Of a stretch of 64,000 bases of DNA, positions 9,509 to 21,672 are shown piece after piece (position 1 is the stretch's first letter; every line of letters begins with the position of its first letter). Origin of the DNA: Rhodopseudomonas sp. P2A-2r (GTDB lineage Bacteria; Pseudomonadota; Alphaproteobacteria; Rhizobiales; Xanthobacteraceae). Made by a program: the position numbers and the translations under genes. The stretch covers positions 62,001 to 126,000 of the forward strand of contig NZ_CP110389.1 of assembly GCF_026015985.1 (NCBI RefSeq), in the 5' to 3' direction. The notes under the pieces were generated by a model. That model worked only from the letters and a program-made list of their open reading frames with translations, had not been told where the DNA came from and ran no database searches.

Positions 9509-9632
9509 GGGATCCAGTAAACGCGGGCGCCGAGGTTCTGTCACTGAAGCCCGCGTTTACTGGATCGCCCGGTCCAGACGCGCAATTGCGCGCCTGGCCG
9601 GGCGATGACAGCTGTGGGTGTGGCGCAAAGAA

Positions 9633-9662
9633 AGAGCCCCCGCGATGTCTCGCGGGGGCTCT
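9633..9662 (-). terminator. Intrinsic terminator after katG
   Basis: A perfect 13-bp stem (9633-9645 with 9650-9662) around a 4-base loop is followed on the minus strand by a T-rich TTCTTT. It lies 28 bp past the katG stop. Confidence 0.88.
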
Positions 9663-9690
9663 CCAACTCAACGATCACAGATAGCGAAGA

Positions 9691-12087
<2,397 letters not shown>

Positions 12088-12138
12088 TCAGGTCCAGTCG
12101 AATTGTCTTCGGTCTTCGATCAGTTTATCTGATGACGC

Positions 12139-13038
12139 ATGATCACGCTCCGCCAGCTTCGCTATCTTGCCGCTCTCGCCAAACACGGCCATTTCGGCCG
12201 CGCCGCGGAGGCCTGCGCGGTGACGCAGCCGGCCCTTTCGATGCAGATCCGGGATCTGGAGCACACCCTGGGGGTCAAGGTGGTGGAGCGGCGCCCGGGC
12301 GAGGTGATGCTGACCGACGTCGGACGCGAGATTGCCCGGCGCGGCGAAGACGTGCTGGCAGCGTCGCGCGATCTGGTCGATTTTGCGCGACACCGCGGCG
12401 GCGTTCTCACGGGGCGACTGACCCTCGGCGTGATTCCGTCGCTGGCGCCCTATCTGCTGCCGCGGATTTTGCCGGTTCTGCAGAAGCAGTTTCCGGAGCT
12501 GCGGCTCGAGCTGCGCGAAACCCAGACCAGGCAGCTGGTCGACGACGTCAAGAGCGGTGCACTGGACGCGGCGATGCTGGCGCTGCCGCTTGGCGAGCCG
12601 GAGATCGAAACGCTCAAGCTGTTCCACGATCTGTTTCTGCTGGCAGTGCCTGCGAACGATCCGCGGCCGGTCACGACCCGCATCAACGCCGCCGAAATCG
12701 ACCAGCGCCGGCTGATCCTGCTGGAAGACGGCCACTGCCTCCGCGACCAGGCGCTGGCGTTCTGCGGGAGTGTCGGGCGCTCGAACGGGTCCGGGACACC
12801 CGGCATGGCGTTCGCGGCCTCGAGCCTGTCCACGGTGATGCAGATGGTCGCCAACGGCTACGGCATCACGCTGATCCCGCAGATCGCCGCAGACGTGGAG
12901 CAGCGCGACCAAAGGGTGAAATTCCTGCGGATGGAGAATCCGCAGCCGGGGCGCAGCATCGGCCTGGCGTTTCGCAAGACCTCGCCAAGGAAGGCGGATT
13001 TTGCGGCGCTGGGCGATGCGGTGAAGGGGTGCGTGTAG
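12139..13038 (+). CDS. oxyR: LysR-family peroxide sensor OxyR
   Basis: 299-residue LysR-type regulator. The winged helix-turn-helix covers about residues 2-60 (GHFGRAAEACAVTQPALSMQ) and the effector domain about 90-295. The redox segment LEDGHCLRDQALAFC matches the E. coli OxyR disulfide region and places the two sensor cysteines at 200 and 209. Together with the divergent katG this makes OxyR a confident call. Oxidised OxyR would activate katG in the cytoplasm. The ATG at 12139 has only a weak Shine-Dalgarno. Downstream it faces the superoxide dismutase gene across a palindromic repeat. Confidence 0.94.
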   Translation: MITLRQLRYLAALAKHGHFGRAAEACAVTQPALSMQIRDLEHTLGVKVVERRPGEVMLTDVGREIARRGEDVLAASRDLVDFARHRGGVLTGRLTLGVIPSLAPYLLPRILPVLQKQFPELRLELRETQTRQLVDDVKSGALDAAMLALPLGEPEIETLKLFHDLFLLAVPANDPRPVTTRINAAEIDQRRLILLEDGHCLRDQALAFCGSVGRSNGSGTPGMAFAASSLSTVMQMVANGYGITLIPQIAADVEQRDQRVKFLRMENPQPGRSIGLAFRKTSPRKADFAALGDAVKGCV

Positions 13039-13041
13039 TAC

Positions 13042-13166
13042 TTGCCCCGGACGCGATGCAATACGAAGTATTGCTTCGCAGATCCGGGGCCGTATCAAAC
13101 ACCGACGTTCGTGACGGTCCCGGCTCTGCGCAGCAGCGTTTCACGCTGCGGCTCGTCCGGGACAAG
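13042..13166. repeat. Intergenic palindromic repeat (family A), copy 1
   Basis: Long imperfect palindrome whose outer arms are TTGCCCCGGACG and CGTCCGGGACAA, with inner parts related to the copies at 14076-14221 and 43665-43806 (shared CTTCGCAGATCCGGGG-type core). It fills the space between the convergent oxyR and superoxide dismutase genes and could act as a bidirectional RNA 3' structure. Confidence 0.75.
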
Positions 13167-13176
13167 TGAGAGCTGC

Positions 13177-13911
13177 TTAAATCCCCAGCGTTCCGGCCTT
13201 CGCCGCGGCGTAGCGTTCACCGATCACCTTCCAGTTCACCGTGTTCCACCACGCCTTCAGATAGTCCGCGCGGCGGTTCTGGTAGTTGAGGTAATAAGCG
13301 TGCTCCCAGACATCGTTGCCGAGCAGCGCGCGCTTGCCGTCCATGATCGGACTGTCCTGGTTCGGGCGCGTTTCGATCGACAGCTTGCCTGCCTTGTCGA
13401 CGGTCACGAAGACCCAGCCGGAGCCGAACTGGCGACCGCCGGCGGCGTTGAAGTCGGTCTGGAATTTTTCGATACCGCCGAGATCACGATCGATCGCGGC
13501 CAGCACCTCGCCGTCCGGCTTGCCGCCGTTGGGGCCCATGATCTGCCAGAACATGGTGTGGTTGGCGTGGCCGCCCATGTTGTTGCGCACGCCGGTGCGG
13601 ATCGCCTCCGGCACGTCGCCGAGCTTGCCGAGCACCTCGACGATCGGCATCGCCGCGATCATCGGCGTGTCCTTGGCGAAGGTGTTGAGGTTGCCGACAT
13701 AGGCTGCGTGATGCTTGTCGTGGTGAATTTCCATGGTCTTCGCATCGATGTGCGGCTCGAATGCCGCCACCGGATAGGTCAGCGGCGGCAGCGTGAACGG
13801 CGTCGCGGCGGCAGGCGCCGCGGCCTGTGCAAAGGCAAAGCGCGGCGTGGCGGCAATGGCTGCGGCGCCGGTTGCCGCGAGCATCAGGTGGCGGCGGGAC
13901 ATCATGGACAT
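13177..13911 (-). CDS. Exported Fe/Mn superoxide dismutase with twin-arginine-like signal
   Basis: 244-residue superoxide dismutase of the Fe/Mn family, with an extra N-terminal leader of about 36 residues (SRRHLMLAATGAAAIAATP) that looks like a twin-arginine export signal. The mature start FTLPPLTYPVAAFEPHID is canonical. Metal ligands are visible as His63 (EIHHDKHH), His118 (GGHANHTMFW), Asp200 and His204 (GNDVWEHAYY). The product would act outside the cytoplasm on superoxide. A GGAGAG precedes the ATG at 13909-13911. Neighbours katG and oxyR make this an oxidative-stress block. Whether the metal is iron, manganese or either cannot be decided here. Confidence 0.92.
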   Translation of the reverse strand: MSMMSRRHLMLAATGAAAIAATPRFAFAQAAAPAAATPFTLPPLTYPVAAFEPHIDAKTMEIHHDKHHAAYVGNLNTFAKDTPMIAAMPIVEVLGKLGDVPEAIRTGVRNNMGGHANHTMFWQIMGPNGGKPDGEVLAAIDRDLGGIEKFQTDFNAAGGRQFGSGWVFVTVDKAGKLSIETRPNQDSPIMDGKRALLGNDVWEHAYYLNYQNRRADYLKAWWNTVNWKVIGERYAAAKAGTLGI

Positions 13912-14075
13912 CGGAACTCTCCGTGGTGAAGGGATGGGCGAGCAATCTGCTGCGACGATAGCGGGATAAAATGGCGTTCGTGAGAAGCAACTACGCGAGG
14001 CAGTCTGCGCCGGTTTCGCCGATGGTCATAGTGACGCTGCGGCGGAATCGCACAGAGGAATTACAGAACTCTTTG

Positions 14076-14221
14076 GTTCCCCGGACGCGACGCAGCACGA
14101 GGTGCTGCTTCGCAGATCCGGGGTCCGGTCACTGAAGAAGAAAGCGGGATGCCGGATCTGCGGAGCGGCATAGCAGCAATGCTTCGCATTGCCTGAGAAT
14201 GCCGCACCGCGTCCGGGACAC
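14076..14221. repeat. Intergenic palindromic repeat (family A), copy 2
   Basis: Outer arms TTCCCCGGACGCGACGCAG and the matching right arm ending CGTCCGGGACA, with inner inverted segments CAGATCCGGGG / CCGGATCTGCGGAG. It lies between the superoxide dismutase promoter side and the pnp terminator. The rest of 13912-14075 shows no gene. Confidence 0.75.
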
Positions 14222-14237
14222 GAGTCCAGGCACGCAA

Positions 14238-14264
14238 ACAAAAAGGGCGGCCTTTCGGCCGCCC
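14238..14264 (-). terminator. Intrinsic terminator after pnp
   Basis: An 8-bp perfect GC stem (GGGCGGCC / GGCCGCCC, 14245-14264) with TTTC loop is followed on the minus strand by TTTTT. It marks the end of the rimP-to-pnp gene chain. Confidence 0.92.
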
Positions 14265-14289
14265 TTTCCGCGTTCGCGAGTTGCGAAAT

Positions 14290-16437
14290 TTACTCTGCAG
14301 CAGCGGTGCCTTCTTCGGCCTTCTGCTTGGCTTCGAGGTCTTCGCCGGTGGTCTGGTCGACAACCTTCATCGACAAACGCGTCTTGCCGCGATCGTCGAA
14401 GCCGAGCAGCTTGACCTTGACCTTGTCGCCTTCCTTGACGACGTCAGAGGTCTTCTGCACGCGGCCGGGAGCGAGCTGGCTGATGTGAACCAGGCCATCC
14501 TTGGCGCCGAAGAAGTTCACGAACGCACCGAACTCCATGACCTTGACGACGGTGCCGTCATAGATCGCGTTGAGTTCCGGATCCGACGCGATCGACTTGA
14601 TCCACTTGATCGCGGCCTTGATCGACTCGCCATCGGAGGACGCCACCTTGACGGTGCCGTCGTCGTCGATGTTCACCTTGGCGCCGGTCTTTTCCACGAT
14701 CTCGCGGATCACCTTGCCGCCGGTGCCGATCACTTCACGGATCTTGTCGGTCGGGATCTTGAACGTCTCGATGCGCGGCGCGTATTCGCCGAGCTCGGCA
14801 CGGGCGTTGTTGAGCGCCTTCGACATCTCACCGAGAATATGAATGCGGCCTTCCTTGGCCTGGCCCAGAGCGACCTTCATGATCTCTTCGGTGATACCGG
14901 CGATCTTGATGTCCATCTGCAGCGAGGTGATGCCGGTGTCGGTGCCGGCGACCTTGAAGTCCATGTCGCCGAGATGATCTTCATCACCCAGGATGTCCGA
15001 CAGAACCGCAAAGCGCTCGCCCTCGAGAATGAGGCCCATCGCGATACCCGCGGTCGGCCGCTTCAGGGGGACGCCCGCATCCATCAGCGCGAGAGAGGCG
15101 CCGCAGACCGAAGCCATCGACGACGAACCGTTCGACTCGGTGATCTCCGAAACCACGCGCACCGTGTACGGGAATTCGTGGTGGCCCGGCAGGATCGGAT
15201 GGATCGCGCGCCAGGCGAGCTTGCCGTGGCCGATTTCGCGACGCTTGGTACCGCCCATGCGACCGGTCTCGCCGACCGAGTAGGGAGGAAAGTTGTAGTG
15301 AAGCAGGAACGTCTCTTTGTACGTTCCCGACAGCGAGTCGATGTACTGCTCGTCTTCGCCGGTGCCGAGTGTGGTCACCACCAGCGCCTGGGTCTCACCG
15401 CGGGTGAACAGCGCCGAACCATGCGCGCGCGGCAGCACGCCGACTTCGCAGACGATCGGACGGACCGTGGTCAGGTCGCGGCCGTCGATGCGCTTCTTGG
15501 TGTCGAGGATGTTCCAGCGAACGATCTTCGATTCCAGTTCCTTGAACACCGCGGCGACGCGCAGCTTGTCGTACTTCGGCTCTTCACCTTCCGGGAAGTA
15601 GTGCGCCATCGCCTTTTTCTTGACGGCGCCGACGGCGGCGTAACGCTCCTGCTTGATCGGCAGCGCGTAGGCCGAGCGCAGCTCGGTCTCGACCATGCCG
15701 AGCATTTCCTTTTCGAGCGCGCTGTCGTCGATGGTGACGACTTCGCGCGGCTCCTTGGCGGCCTTCTCGGCGAGCTCGATGATCGCCTTGATCACCGGCT
15801 GGAAGTGGCGGTGACCGAACATCACGGCGCCGAGCATGATCTCTTCGCCGAGTTCCTTGGCTTCCGATTCGACCATCAGCACGGCATCGCCGGTGCCGGC
15901 GACGACCAGGTCGAGCTGGGTGTCGGCCATTTCGTCGAGGGTCGGGTTGAGCACGTATTCATCGTTGATGAAGCCGACGCGGGCGGCGCCGATCGGGCCC
16001 TGGAACGGAGCGCCGGAAATCGTCAGCGCGGCCGAGGTGGCGACGAGAGCGAGAATGTCCGGATCGTTTTCCATGTCGTGCGACAGCACGGTGACGACGA
16101 CCTGGGTCTCGTTGCGCCAGCCATCGACGAACAGCGGACGGATCGGACGATCGATCAGGCGGGACACCAGGGTCTCCTTCTCGGTCGGACGTCCCTCGCG
16201 CTTGAAGTAACCGCCCGGGATGCGGCCGGCGGCGTAGGTCTTTTCGATGTAGTCGACGGTCAGCGGCAGGAAGTCGATGCCATCCTTGGCGGTCTTGGCG
16301 GCGACCACGGTGGCGATGACGACGGTCTCGCCATAGGTGGCGATGACGGCGCCGTCGGCCTGACGGGCGATCTTGCCGGTCTCGAGCTTGAGCGGACGAC
16401 CGCCCCAATCGATTTCGACGGTATGAATATTAAACAT
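14290..16437 (-). CDS. pnp: Polyribonucleotide nucleotidyltransferase (PNPase)
   Basis: 715-residue phosphorolytic 3'-5' exoribonuclease, full family length. Two RNase PH-like domains flank a helical linker; the second core carries [18 protein letters not shown] and [20 protein letters not shown]. These are followed by a KH domain ([20 protein letters not shown], about 555-610) and an S1 domain ([20 protein letters not shown], about 623-690). It is a core degradosome-type enzyme of mRNA decay in the cytoplasm. It lies downstream of rpsO as in most proteobacteria, separated by a terminator and a 300-bp structured leader, which suggests partly independent and probably autogenous control. Confidence 0.97.
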   Translation of the reverse strand: MFNIHTVEIDWGGRPLKLETGKIARQADGAVIATYGETVVIATVVAAKTAKDGIDFLPLTVDYIEKTYAAGRIPGGYFKREGRPTEKETLVSRLIDRPIRPLFVDGWRNETQVVVTVLSHDMENDPDILALVATSAALTISGAPFQGPIGAARVGFINDEYVLNPTLDEMADTQLDLVVAGTGDAVLMVESEAKELGEEIMLGAVMFGHRHFQPVIKAIIELAEKAAKEPREVVTIDDSALEKEMLGMVETELRSAYALPIKQERYAAVGAVKKKAMAHYFPEGEEPKYDKLRVAAVFKELESKIVRWNILDTKKRIDGRDLTTVRPIVCEVGVLPRAHGSALFTRGETQALVVTTLGTGEDEQYIDSLSGTYKETFLLHYNFPPYSVGETGRMGGTKRREIGHGKLAWRAIHPILPGHHEFPYTVRVVSEITESNGSSSMASVCGASLALMDAGVPLKRPTAGIAMGLILEGERFAVLSDILGDEDHLGDMDFKVAGTDTGITSLQMDIKIAGITEEIMKVALGQAKEGRIHILGEMSKALNNARAELGEYAPRIETFKIPTDKIREVIGTGGKVIREIVEKTGAKVNIDDDGTVKVASSDGESIKAAIKWIKSIASDPELNAIYDGTVVKVMEFGAFVNFFGAKDGLVHISQLAPGRVQKTSDVVKEGDKVKVKLLGFDDRGKTRLSMKVVDQTTGEDLEAKQKAEEGTAAAE

Positions 16438-16741
16438 CGTGTTTTTCTTTCATGGGTTCACGAAAGGCGGCCGCCGAAAACACAAAAGCCAGAATCTGGA
16501 AGTCTCGTGCAAGACGGCAAGAAGCTGTCCGCGATGCCGCGAAATCAGCGTCCGGCGATCCTGCCGAATCCTCCAGAATCCTGGCTCCTGCATTCAAAAT
16601 GGCGTCCATCCTTCCGATGGTCGCGGGCAACTCTTGTGAGCCCGCCCGCGCGACGGGCACCTTGCCCGTCATCGTCCAGTCGCCGGAGTGCTGCTGGACG
16701 CTATCGTGCGGCCCGCTTTTGGCCCGCACTACAATTGATGC
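16438..16741 (-). other. Structured leader between rpsO and pnp
   Basis: No gene seen in these 304 bases. Read on the minus strand they contain a perfect 7-bp hairpin (GACGGGC / GCCCGTC, 16652-16670) and a second GC-rich hairpin at about 16709-16733. In enterobacteria pnp is autoregulated through an RNase III-cut stem-loop in its leader; a comparable role here is an inference from position. Confidence 0.5.
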
Positions 16742-16770
16742 AAAAACGCGCGCAACAAGTTGCGCGCGCG
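16742..16770 (-). terminator. Intrinsic terminator after rpsO
   Basis: The palindrome CGCGCGCAAC-N2-4-GTTGCGCGCGCG (16747-16770) is followed on the minus strand by TTTTT, 8 bp past the rpsO stop. Partial read-through into pnp is likely. Confidence 0.9.
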
Positions 16771-16777
16771 GTTTGCC

Positions 16778-17047
16778 TTAGCGACGAATGTTGTGCTTCG
16801 CCAGCAGCGCCTTGTAGCGCGCCTCGTCCTTGCGCTTGATGTAGTCAAGCAACGAACGACGCGTCGAGACGAGCTTCAGAAGACCACGGCGGGAATGGTT
16901 ATCCTTGACGTGGGTCTTGAAGTGGCCGGTCAGGTTGGCAATGCGTTCCGAGAGGATCGCAACCTGAACTTCCGGCGAACCGGTATCGCCGGCCTTGTTG
17001 GCATTGGTCTTGATGACTTCCGCTTTGCGTTCTGCGGTAATCGACAT
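16778..17047 (-). CDS. rpsO: 30S ribosomal protein S15
   Basis: Exactly 89 residues, the universal S15 length. It opens [15 protein letters not shown] and carries the 16S rRNA-binding helices [20 protein letters not shown] and [20 protein letters not shown]. It binds the central domain of 16S rRNA early in 30S assembly. The ATG at 17045-17047 begins 2 nt after the truB stop, so translation is coupled. A terminator follows. Confidence 0.98.
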   Translation of the reverse strand: MSITAERKAEVIKTNANKAGDTGSPEVQVAILSERIANLTGHFKTHVKDNHSRRGLLKLVSTRRSLLDYIKRKDEARYKALLAKHNIRR

Positions 17048-17049
17048 CG

Positions 17050-18144
17050 TCAAACACTTTCTTTGCGAGCCGAACTGGCGGTCAGTCCGGTCAGGTTGAA
17101 GACGCGCTTGGGGATGAGTTCGCCATTGTTAATCTCGGCGAGGGCCAGAAGCCGGCCTGCCACCGTGACATAAACTGTGCCGCTACAATTGGGCGCATCC
17201 CGTCCGCGCAACAAAACGGCCTGGCCCCGATGGAGCCTTGCCGCATCTGCCCGTGTGACGGCCAGTGCCGGGATGTCGTCCAGCGCGGTCTCAACGGGCA
17301 GTAGCGCGTCGGCGAGGTGACCCTCGCCAGACGCGGCTCTATCGCACAAAGCCTCCAACTGTTCCAGCGGAATCATGTCGGCTTCGGCAAATGGACCGAC
17401 CAGCGTGCGCCGGAGCGCACTGATATGGCCGTAACAACCGAGCAGACGGCCCATGTCGCGGGCCAGCGCCCGCACATAGGTGCCCTTGCCACATTCGGCC
17501 TCGAACACCGAGTGGCCGCCATCTAGCTGTTCTGTAAGGACAAAATCGTGGATCACGACGGGCCGGGGAACCAGCGGCACCACTTCGCCGTCGCGCGCCA
17601 GGTCATAGGCGCGCTCGCCGGCGATCTTGATCGCGGAATATTGCGGCGGGGTCTGCTCGATATTGCCGATGAACTGCGGCAGCAGTGCGCGGATCTGCTC
17701 GGCCGTCGGCCTGATGTCGCTGGAGAACGTCACCTTCCCCTCGGTGTCGTCGGTATCCCGTTCCTCGCCCCAGGTGACCGTGAAGCGGTAGCGCTTGCGG
17801 CCGTCCATCACGAAGGGAACGGTCTTGGTGGCTTCGCCCATGGCGATCGGCAGGCCGCCGGACGCCAGCGGATCCAGGGTACCGGCATGGCCGGCACGCT
17901 TGGCCTGGAACAGCCGCTTCACCACGGCGACCGCATGGGTCGAGGTCATGCCGATCGGCTTGTCGAGGATCACCCAGCCGTGGACGTCGCGCTTGTCGCG
18001 GCGCACCTGACCCTGCTGGCGCGACTGCTTGCCGCCGCGCGAACGGTTATCGTCGCGGCCCTGCTGCGCATCGGCCTCGGCGCCCAGCGGGGCGATGGCC
18101 GGCACATGGGCCGTATGGTCGCCATGACCGTCATGGGAGGGCAT
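17050..18144 (-). CDS. truB: tRNA pseudouridine-55 synthase TruB (N-terminus probably interrupted by a frameshift)
   Basis: TruB makes pseudouridine 55 in the T loop of tRNAs. The conserved domain begins [20 protein letters not shown] and carries the catalytic Asp in [14 protein letters not shown]; the PUA-like C-terminus is present. The uninterrupted frame starts at ATG 18142-18144 with about 50 low-complexity residues before the domain. A better start, ATG 18210-18212, overlaps the rbfA stop as TGATG but is in another frame. Adding one A to the A5 run (18147-18151) would join the two into a 387-residue protein. So the N-terminus is either miscalled or subject to slippage; the enzyme domain itself is intact. 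Confidence 0.93.
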   Translation of the reverse strand: MPSHDGHGDHTAHVPAIAPLGAEADAQQGRDDNRSRGGKQSRQQGQVRRDKRDVHGWVILDKPIGMTSTHAVAVVKRLFQAKRAGHAGTLDPLASGGLPIAMGEATKTVPFVMDGRKRYRFTVTWGEERDTDDTEGKVTFSSDIRPTAEQIRALLPQFIGNIEQTPPQYSAIKIAGERAYDLARDGEVVPLVPRPVVIHDFVLTEQLDGGHSVFEAECGKGTYVRALARDMGRLLGCYGHISALRRTLVGPFAEADMIPLEQLEALCDRAASGEGHLADALLPVETALDDIPALAVTRADAARLHRGQAVLLRGRDAPNCSGTVYVTVAGRLLALAEINNGELIPKRVFNLTGLTASSARKESV

Positions 18145-18211
18145 GCTTTTTCAACGCCGGTCGGTTCTTCGATCTGCGAATCGAGGGCGGCGTCTGGGGT
18201 CGTCACGGTCA

Positions 18212-18634
18212 TCAATTATCTTCCGGTTCTTGCGAATTTTGTTCGAGGTCGCGCTGCACGGCGGGCGTGCGCAACAGTTTTTCGATGCGATCCGCCTCGT
18301 CGAAACGTTCGTCGATACGGAAACGCAGATCGGGGGCGAATTTGAGGTTCACCTTGCGGGCCACCGCGGTGCGGATGAACGGCTTGTTGGCGGCCAGCGC
18401 TTTCAGCACCTTGTCGGTGTCACGGCCGCCGAGCGGCATCACATAGACGGTGGCGAGCTTGAGGTCCGGCGACATCCGCACCTCGGGCACGGTGATCAGG
18501 TTGGTTTCCAGCACGGGATCGTGGACGCCGCCGGTGGACAGGATGTCGGCGACCGCGTGACGTATGATTTCGCCGACCCGCAACTGTCGCTGCGAGCCGC
18601 CGGGGGTCGAGGTTTTTTGATGATGCTTGGGCAT
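18212..18634 (-). CDS. rbfA: 30S ribosome-binding factor A
   Basis: 140-residue KH-fold assembly factor that binds 30S precursors and helps 16S rRNA maturation, with translation initiation factor IF2 encoded just upstream. Recognisable segments are [39 protein letters not shown] and the C-terminal [11 protein letters not shown]. The start is ATG 18632-18634 ([12 protein letters not shown] follows). The stop (18212-18214) overlaps a potential truB start. It is 162 bp from infB, a gap that holds a small GC hairpin (about 18660-18680) but no gene. Confidence 0.95.
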   Translation of the reverse strand: MPKHHQKTSTPGGSQRQLRVGEIIRHAVADILSTGGVHDPVLETNLITVPEVRMSPDLKLATVYVMPLGGRDTDKVLKALAANKPFIRTAVARKVNLKFAPDLRFRIDERFDEADRIEKLLRTPAVQRDLEQNSQEPEDN

Positions 18635-18796
18635 CGCTGAGTTCCAAAGCTTGCGCCATGCCCGCCGGTAGTGCGGGCATCCACGACTTCGCATTGAGTC
18701 TGACAAAGGCATTGATGGCCGGGAAAACTCCCGGCCATGACGCCTCTTCGTTGCTCCGGCTGACTGTAAGACTTGGACTTACAGAAAGATCCGGAC

Positions 18797-21622
18797 CTAC
18801 AGGGAGCGCTGAATGGTCTCGACGCGATAGCACTCGATGATGTCGCCGGCGCGCATGTCGCCGTAACTCTCGAACGCCATGCCGCATTCCTGACCGGACT
18901 GCACTTCCTTCACTTCGTCCTTGAAGCGCTTCAAGGTCGACAACTTGCCTTCGTGCACCACGACGTTGTCGCGGATCAGACGCACATTGGCGCCGCGTTC
19001 CACGGTGCCGTCGGTGACGCGGCAGCCCGCGACTTTGCCGACCTTGGAGATGTTGAACACTTCCAGGATCAGGGCATTGCCCAGCATGGTCTCGCGCAGG
19101 GTCGGCGCGAGCAGGCCGGACATTGCCTTCTTCACGTCATCCACGAGGTCGTAGATGATGTTGTAGTAGCGGATCTCAATGCCGTTGCGCTTGGCCAGCG
19201 CGGCGGCTTCCTTGTTGGCACGGACCGAGAAGCCGATGATGGCGGCGTTGAAGCCTTCCGCCAGCGTGACGTCGGATTCGCTGATGCCGCCGACGCCCGC
19301 ATGCAGGATGCGCGCGGCGACTTCGTCGGTGCCGAGCTTCTCCAGCGATCCCAAAATCGCTTCGAGCGAGCCCTGCACGTCGGCCTTGATGACCAGCGGG
19401 AAGTCCTTGCGACCGGTGGTCTTGAGCTGGCTCATCATCTGCTCGAGCGAGCCGCGCATGCCGGAAATGGCCGATGCGGACTTCTCGCGCTTCTGATGGG
19501 CACGGTAGCTGGTGACTTCGCGGGCGCGGGCTTCGCTCTCGACCACGGCGACGCGGTCGCCGGCTTCCGGCGGGCCATTGAAGCCGAGGACTTCGACCGG
19601 CACCGACGGGCCGGCTTCGGTCATCTGCACGCCCTGATCGCTGATCAGCGCGCGGACGCGGCCCATCTCGGCGCCGGCGACGATGATGTCGCCGACCCGG
19701 AGGGTACCGCGCTGCACCAGCACGGTGGCCACGGGACCGCGGCCACGATCGAGCTTAGCTTCGATCACGGTGCCCTCGGCAGGGCGCTCGGTATTGGTCT
19801 TGAGGTCGAGCAACTCGGCCTGCAGCGCGATCATCTCGAGCAGCTTGTCGAGATTGGTCTTGTTCTTCGCCGAGACTTCGACGTCGACCACTTCGCCGCC
19901 GAAGGATTCGACCTGGACGCCGTATTGCAGCAGTTCGGTGCGCACGCGCTCCGCCTTGGCATCGGGCTTGTCGATCTTGTTGATCGCCACGATCATCGGC
20001 ACCTTCGCCGCCTTGGCGTGGTTGATGGCTTCGATGGTCTGCGGCATGACGCCGTCATCGGCAGCCACCACCAGGATCACGATGTCGGTGACCTTGGCGC
20101 CGCGGGCGCGCATCGCGGTAAACGCGGCGTGGCCCGGCGTATCGATGAAGGTGATCTTCTTGCCGCTCTCCGGCGACGTGACCTGATAGGCGCCGATGTG
20201 CTGGGTGATGCCGCCGGCTTCGCCGGACACCACGTTGGCGTGACGCAGCGCGTCGAGCAGCGAGGTCTTGCCGTGATCGACATGGCCCATGACCGTGACG
20301 ACGGGCGAACGCGGCTCTACGTCGGTGGAATCGTCCACCGTGTCGAACAGACCTTCTTCCACGTCGGATTCGGCGACGCGCTTGACGGTGTGACCGAGCT
20401 CTTCGGCAATCAGCTGGGCGGTGTCGGCGTCGATCACGTCGGTGATCTTGACCATCTGGCCCTGCTTCATCAGCATCCGGATCACGTCCACGGCGCGCTC
20501 GGCCATACGGTTGGCGAGTTCCTGGATGGTGATCGCTTCCGGGATGATGACCTCGCGAATGAGCTTTTCTTTCGGCTCGTTCGACTGGTGACCCTTCAGG
20601 CGCTGGGTGCGGCGGCGGAACGAGGCGATCGAACGCTCGCGCACGTCGTCGGCGCTCAGTGCCGTTACCAGGGTGAGACGGCCGCGCTGCTTGGCAGGCG
20701 CCGGCTTGGCGGTGGGCTTGGCAGCCATGACAGGACGGGCAACGCCGCCGGGACCACGGCGGACCTGGCGCGGACCTTCGTCCTCGTCGGTGGCATCGGC
20801 GGCGACGCCGGGCGCACGCGGCGGCGGCAGGCCTGCGGCCTTGGCGGCAGCGGCGGCCTTCACATCGGCTTCGGCCTGACGCTTCTTGGCTTCGCGCTCG
20901 GCCTTGGCCTTGACCTCTTCCTCAATGCGGTGACGCTCGTCCTCGGCCTTCTTGCGGGCTTCGGCGGCTTCGCGCTCGGCCTGGGCAATGCCTTCCTTGG
21001 AATTGCGGCGGGCGGCTTCGATTTCGGCCAGGCGGCGCTCTTCGATGTCGCGCAGGCGCGCATCGGCCAGCGCGCTGGCGCGTGCGTTCTTCTCCTCCTC
21101 GGTCAGGGTGCGCAACACCACGCCGGAACCGCTGCGGCTCGGCGGGCTCGACTGCCGGCTCGGCGGACTGGACTGGCGGCCCACTGGCGCGCGCGACGGC
21201 GGCGCCGGCGGCGCGCCACGGCCCATCGGCGGACGGGGCGCCGGAGCTGACGGCGTCGGCGCTGGCCGGGTCATGTTGGGGCCGGGGCCCACCGGGGCTG
21301 CTGCAACGGGAGCGGCCGCGACCGGGGCTGCTGCAACGGGAGCCGGCGCAACAGCAGCAGGAGCCGCAGCCACTGGCGCCGGTGCAACCGGTGCGGGCGC
21401 AGGCGCTGCTGCCACATGGGCGGGAGCGGGTGGAGGCGTCGGCGCAGCCGCCGGGGCTTCGGCGGGAATGCGGCGTTTGCCGCGCTTCTCGACGACCACC
21501 ACGTTGGTGCGGCCATGGCTGAAGCTCTGACGCACGGTTCCCGTCTCCACCCGCGGCTTCAGCGAGAGAGTCTTGGAAGGAACACTCAGAGTCTTGTCGC
21601 CAGGCGTTTTCGTATCAACCAT
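18797..21622 (-). CDS. infB: Translation initiation factor IF-2
   Basis: 941-residue GTPase that places initiator tRNA on the 30S subunit. The long N-terminal extension is typical of alphaproteobacteria: a Pro/Ala-rich repeat region (about 52-147) and a charged Lys/Glu/Arg segment (about 176-257), then the IF2-N helix region (about 355-425). The G domain has G1 GHVDHGKT (446-453), DTPGHAAF (G3) and NKIDKPDA (G4). Domains II-IV follow to the C-terminus [15 protein letters not shown]. The start ATG is 21620-21622, 50 bp after ylxR. All key GTPase residues are present. Confidence 0.98.
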   Translation of the reverse strand: MVDTKTPGDKTLSVPSKTLSLKPRVETGTVRQSFSHGRTNVVVVEKRGKRRIPAEAPAAAPTPPPAPAHVAAAPAPAPVAPAPVAAAPAAVAPAPVAAAPVAAAPVAAAPVGPGPNMTRPAPTPSAPAPRPPMGRGAPPAPPSRAPVGRQSSPPSRQSSPPSRSGSGVVLRTLTEEEKNARASALADARLRDIEERRLAEIEAARRNSKEGIAQAEREAAEARKKAEDERHRIEEEVKAKAEREAKKRQAEADVKAAAAAKAAGLPPPRAPGVAADATDEDEGPRQVRRGPGGVARPVMAAKPTAKPAPAKQRGRLTLVTALSADDVRERSIASFRRRTQRLKGHQSNEPKEKLIREVIIPEAITIQELANRMAERAVDVIRMLMKQGQMVKITDVIDADTAQLIAEELGHTVKRVAESDVEEGLFDTVDDSTDVEPRSPVVTVMGHVDHGKTSLLDALRHANVVSGEAGGITQHIGAYQVTSPESGKKITFIDTPGHAAFTAMRARGAKVTDIVILVVAADDGVMPQTIEAINHAKAAKVPMIVAINKIDKPDAKAERVRTELLQYGVQVESFGGEVVDVEVSAKNKTNLDKLLEMIALQAELLDLKTNTERPAEGTVIEAKLDRGRGPVATVLVQRGTLRVGDIIVAGAEMGRVRALISDQGVQMTEAGPSVPVEVLGFNGPPEAGDRVAVVESEARAREVTSYRAHQKREKSASAISGMRGSLEQMMSQLKTTGRKDFPLVIKADVQGSLEAILGSLEKLGTDEVAARILHAGVGGISESDVTLAEGFNAAIIGFSVRANKEAAALAKRNGIEIRYYNIIYDLVDDVKKAMSGLLAPTLRETMLGNALILEVFNISKVGKVAGCRVTDGTVERGANVRLIRDNVVVHEGKLSTLKRFKDEVKEVQSGQECGMAFESYGDMRAGDIIECYRVETIQRSL

Positions 21623-21672
21623 TCAGCAGTCCCAATCTTGTTGCGTTGTGCGTGTCCGCACCGTCTGTTCCA

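Larger units (their letters stand above)
8453..9613. repeat. Intergenic palindromic repeat (family B), split by an IS30 element
   Basis: The left piece (8453-8476, GTCATCCCCGCGCATGCGG...) and the right piece (9509-9613) join into one element if the IS and one GGGA copy are removed. The rejoined sequence then reads like the second copy at 33843-33966. The right part has an 18-bp inverted repeat (9511-9528 with 9549-9566) and ends GGCCGGGCGATGACAGC, the complement-like partner of the left end. Such palindromes are common between genes in this bacterial group; their role is not known to me. Confidence 0.75.

Noticed and set aside
18921..18934. TTGAAGCGCTTCAA, a match to the FixK core
   Set aside because: Lies inside conserved infB codons, far from any start; counted as a chance hit.
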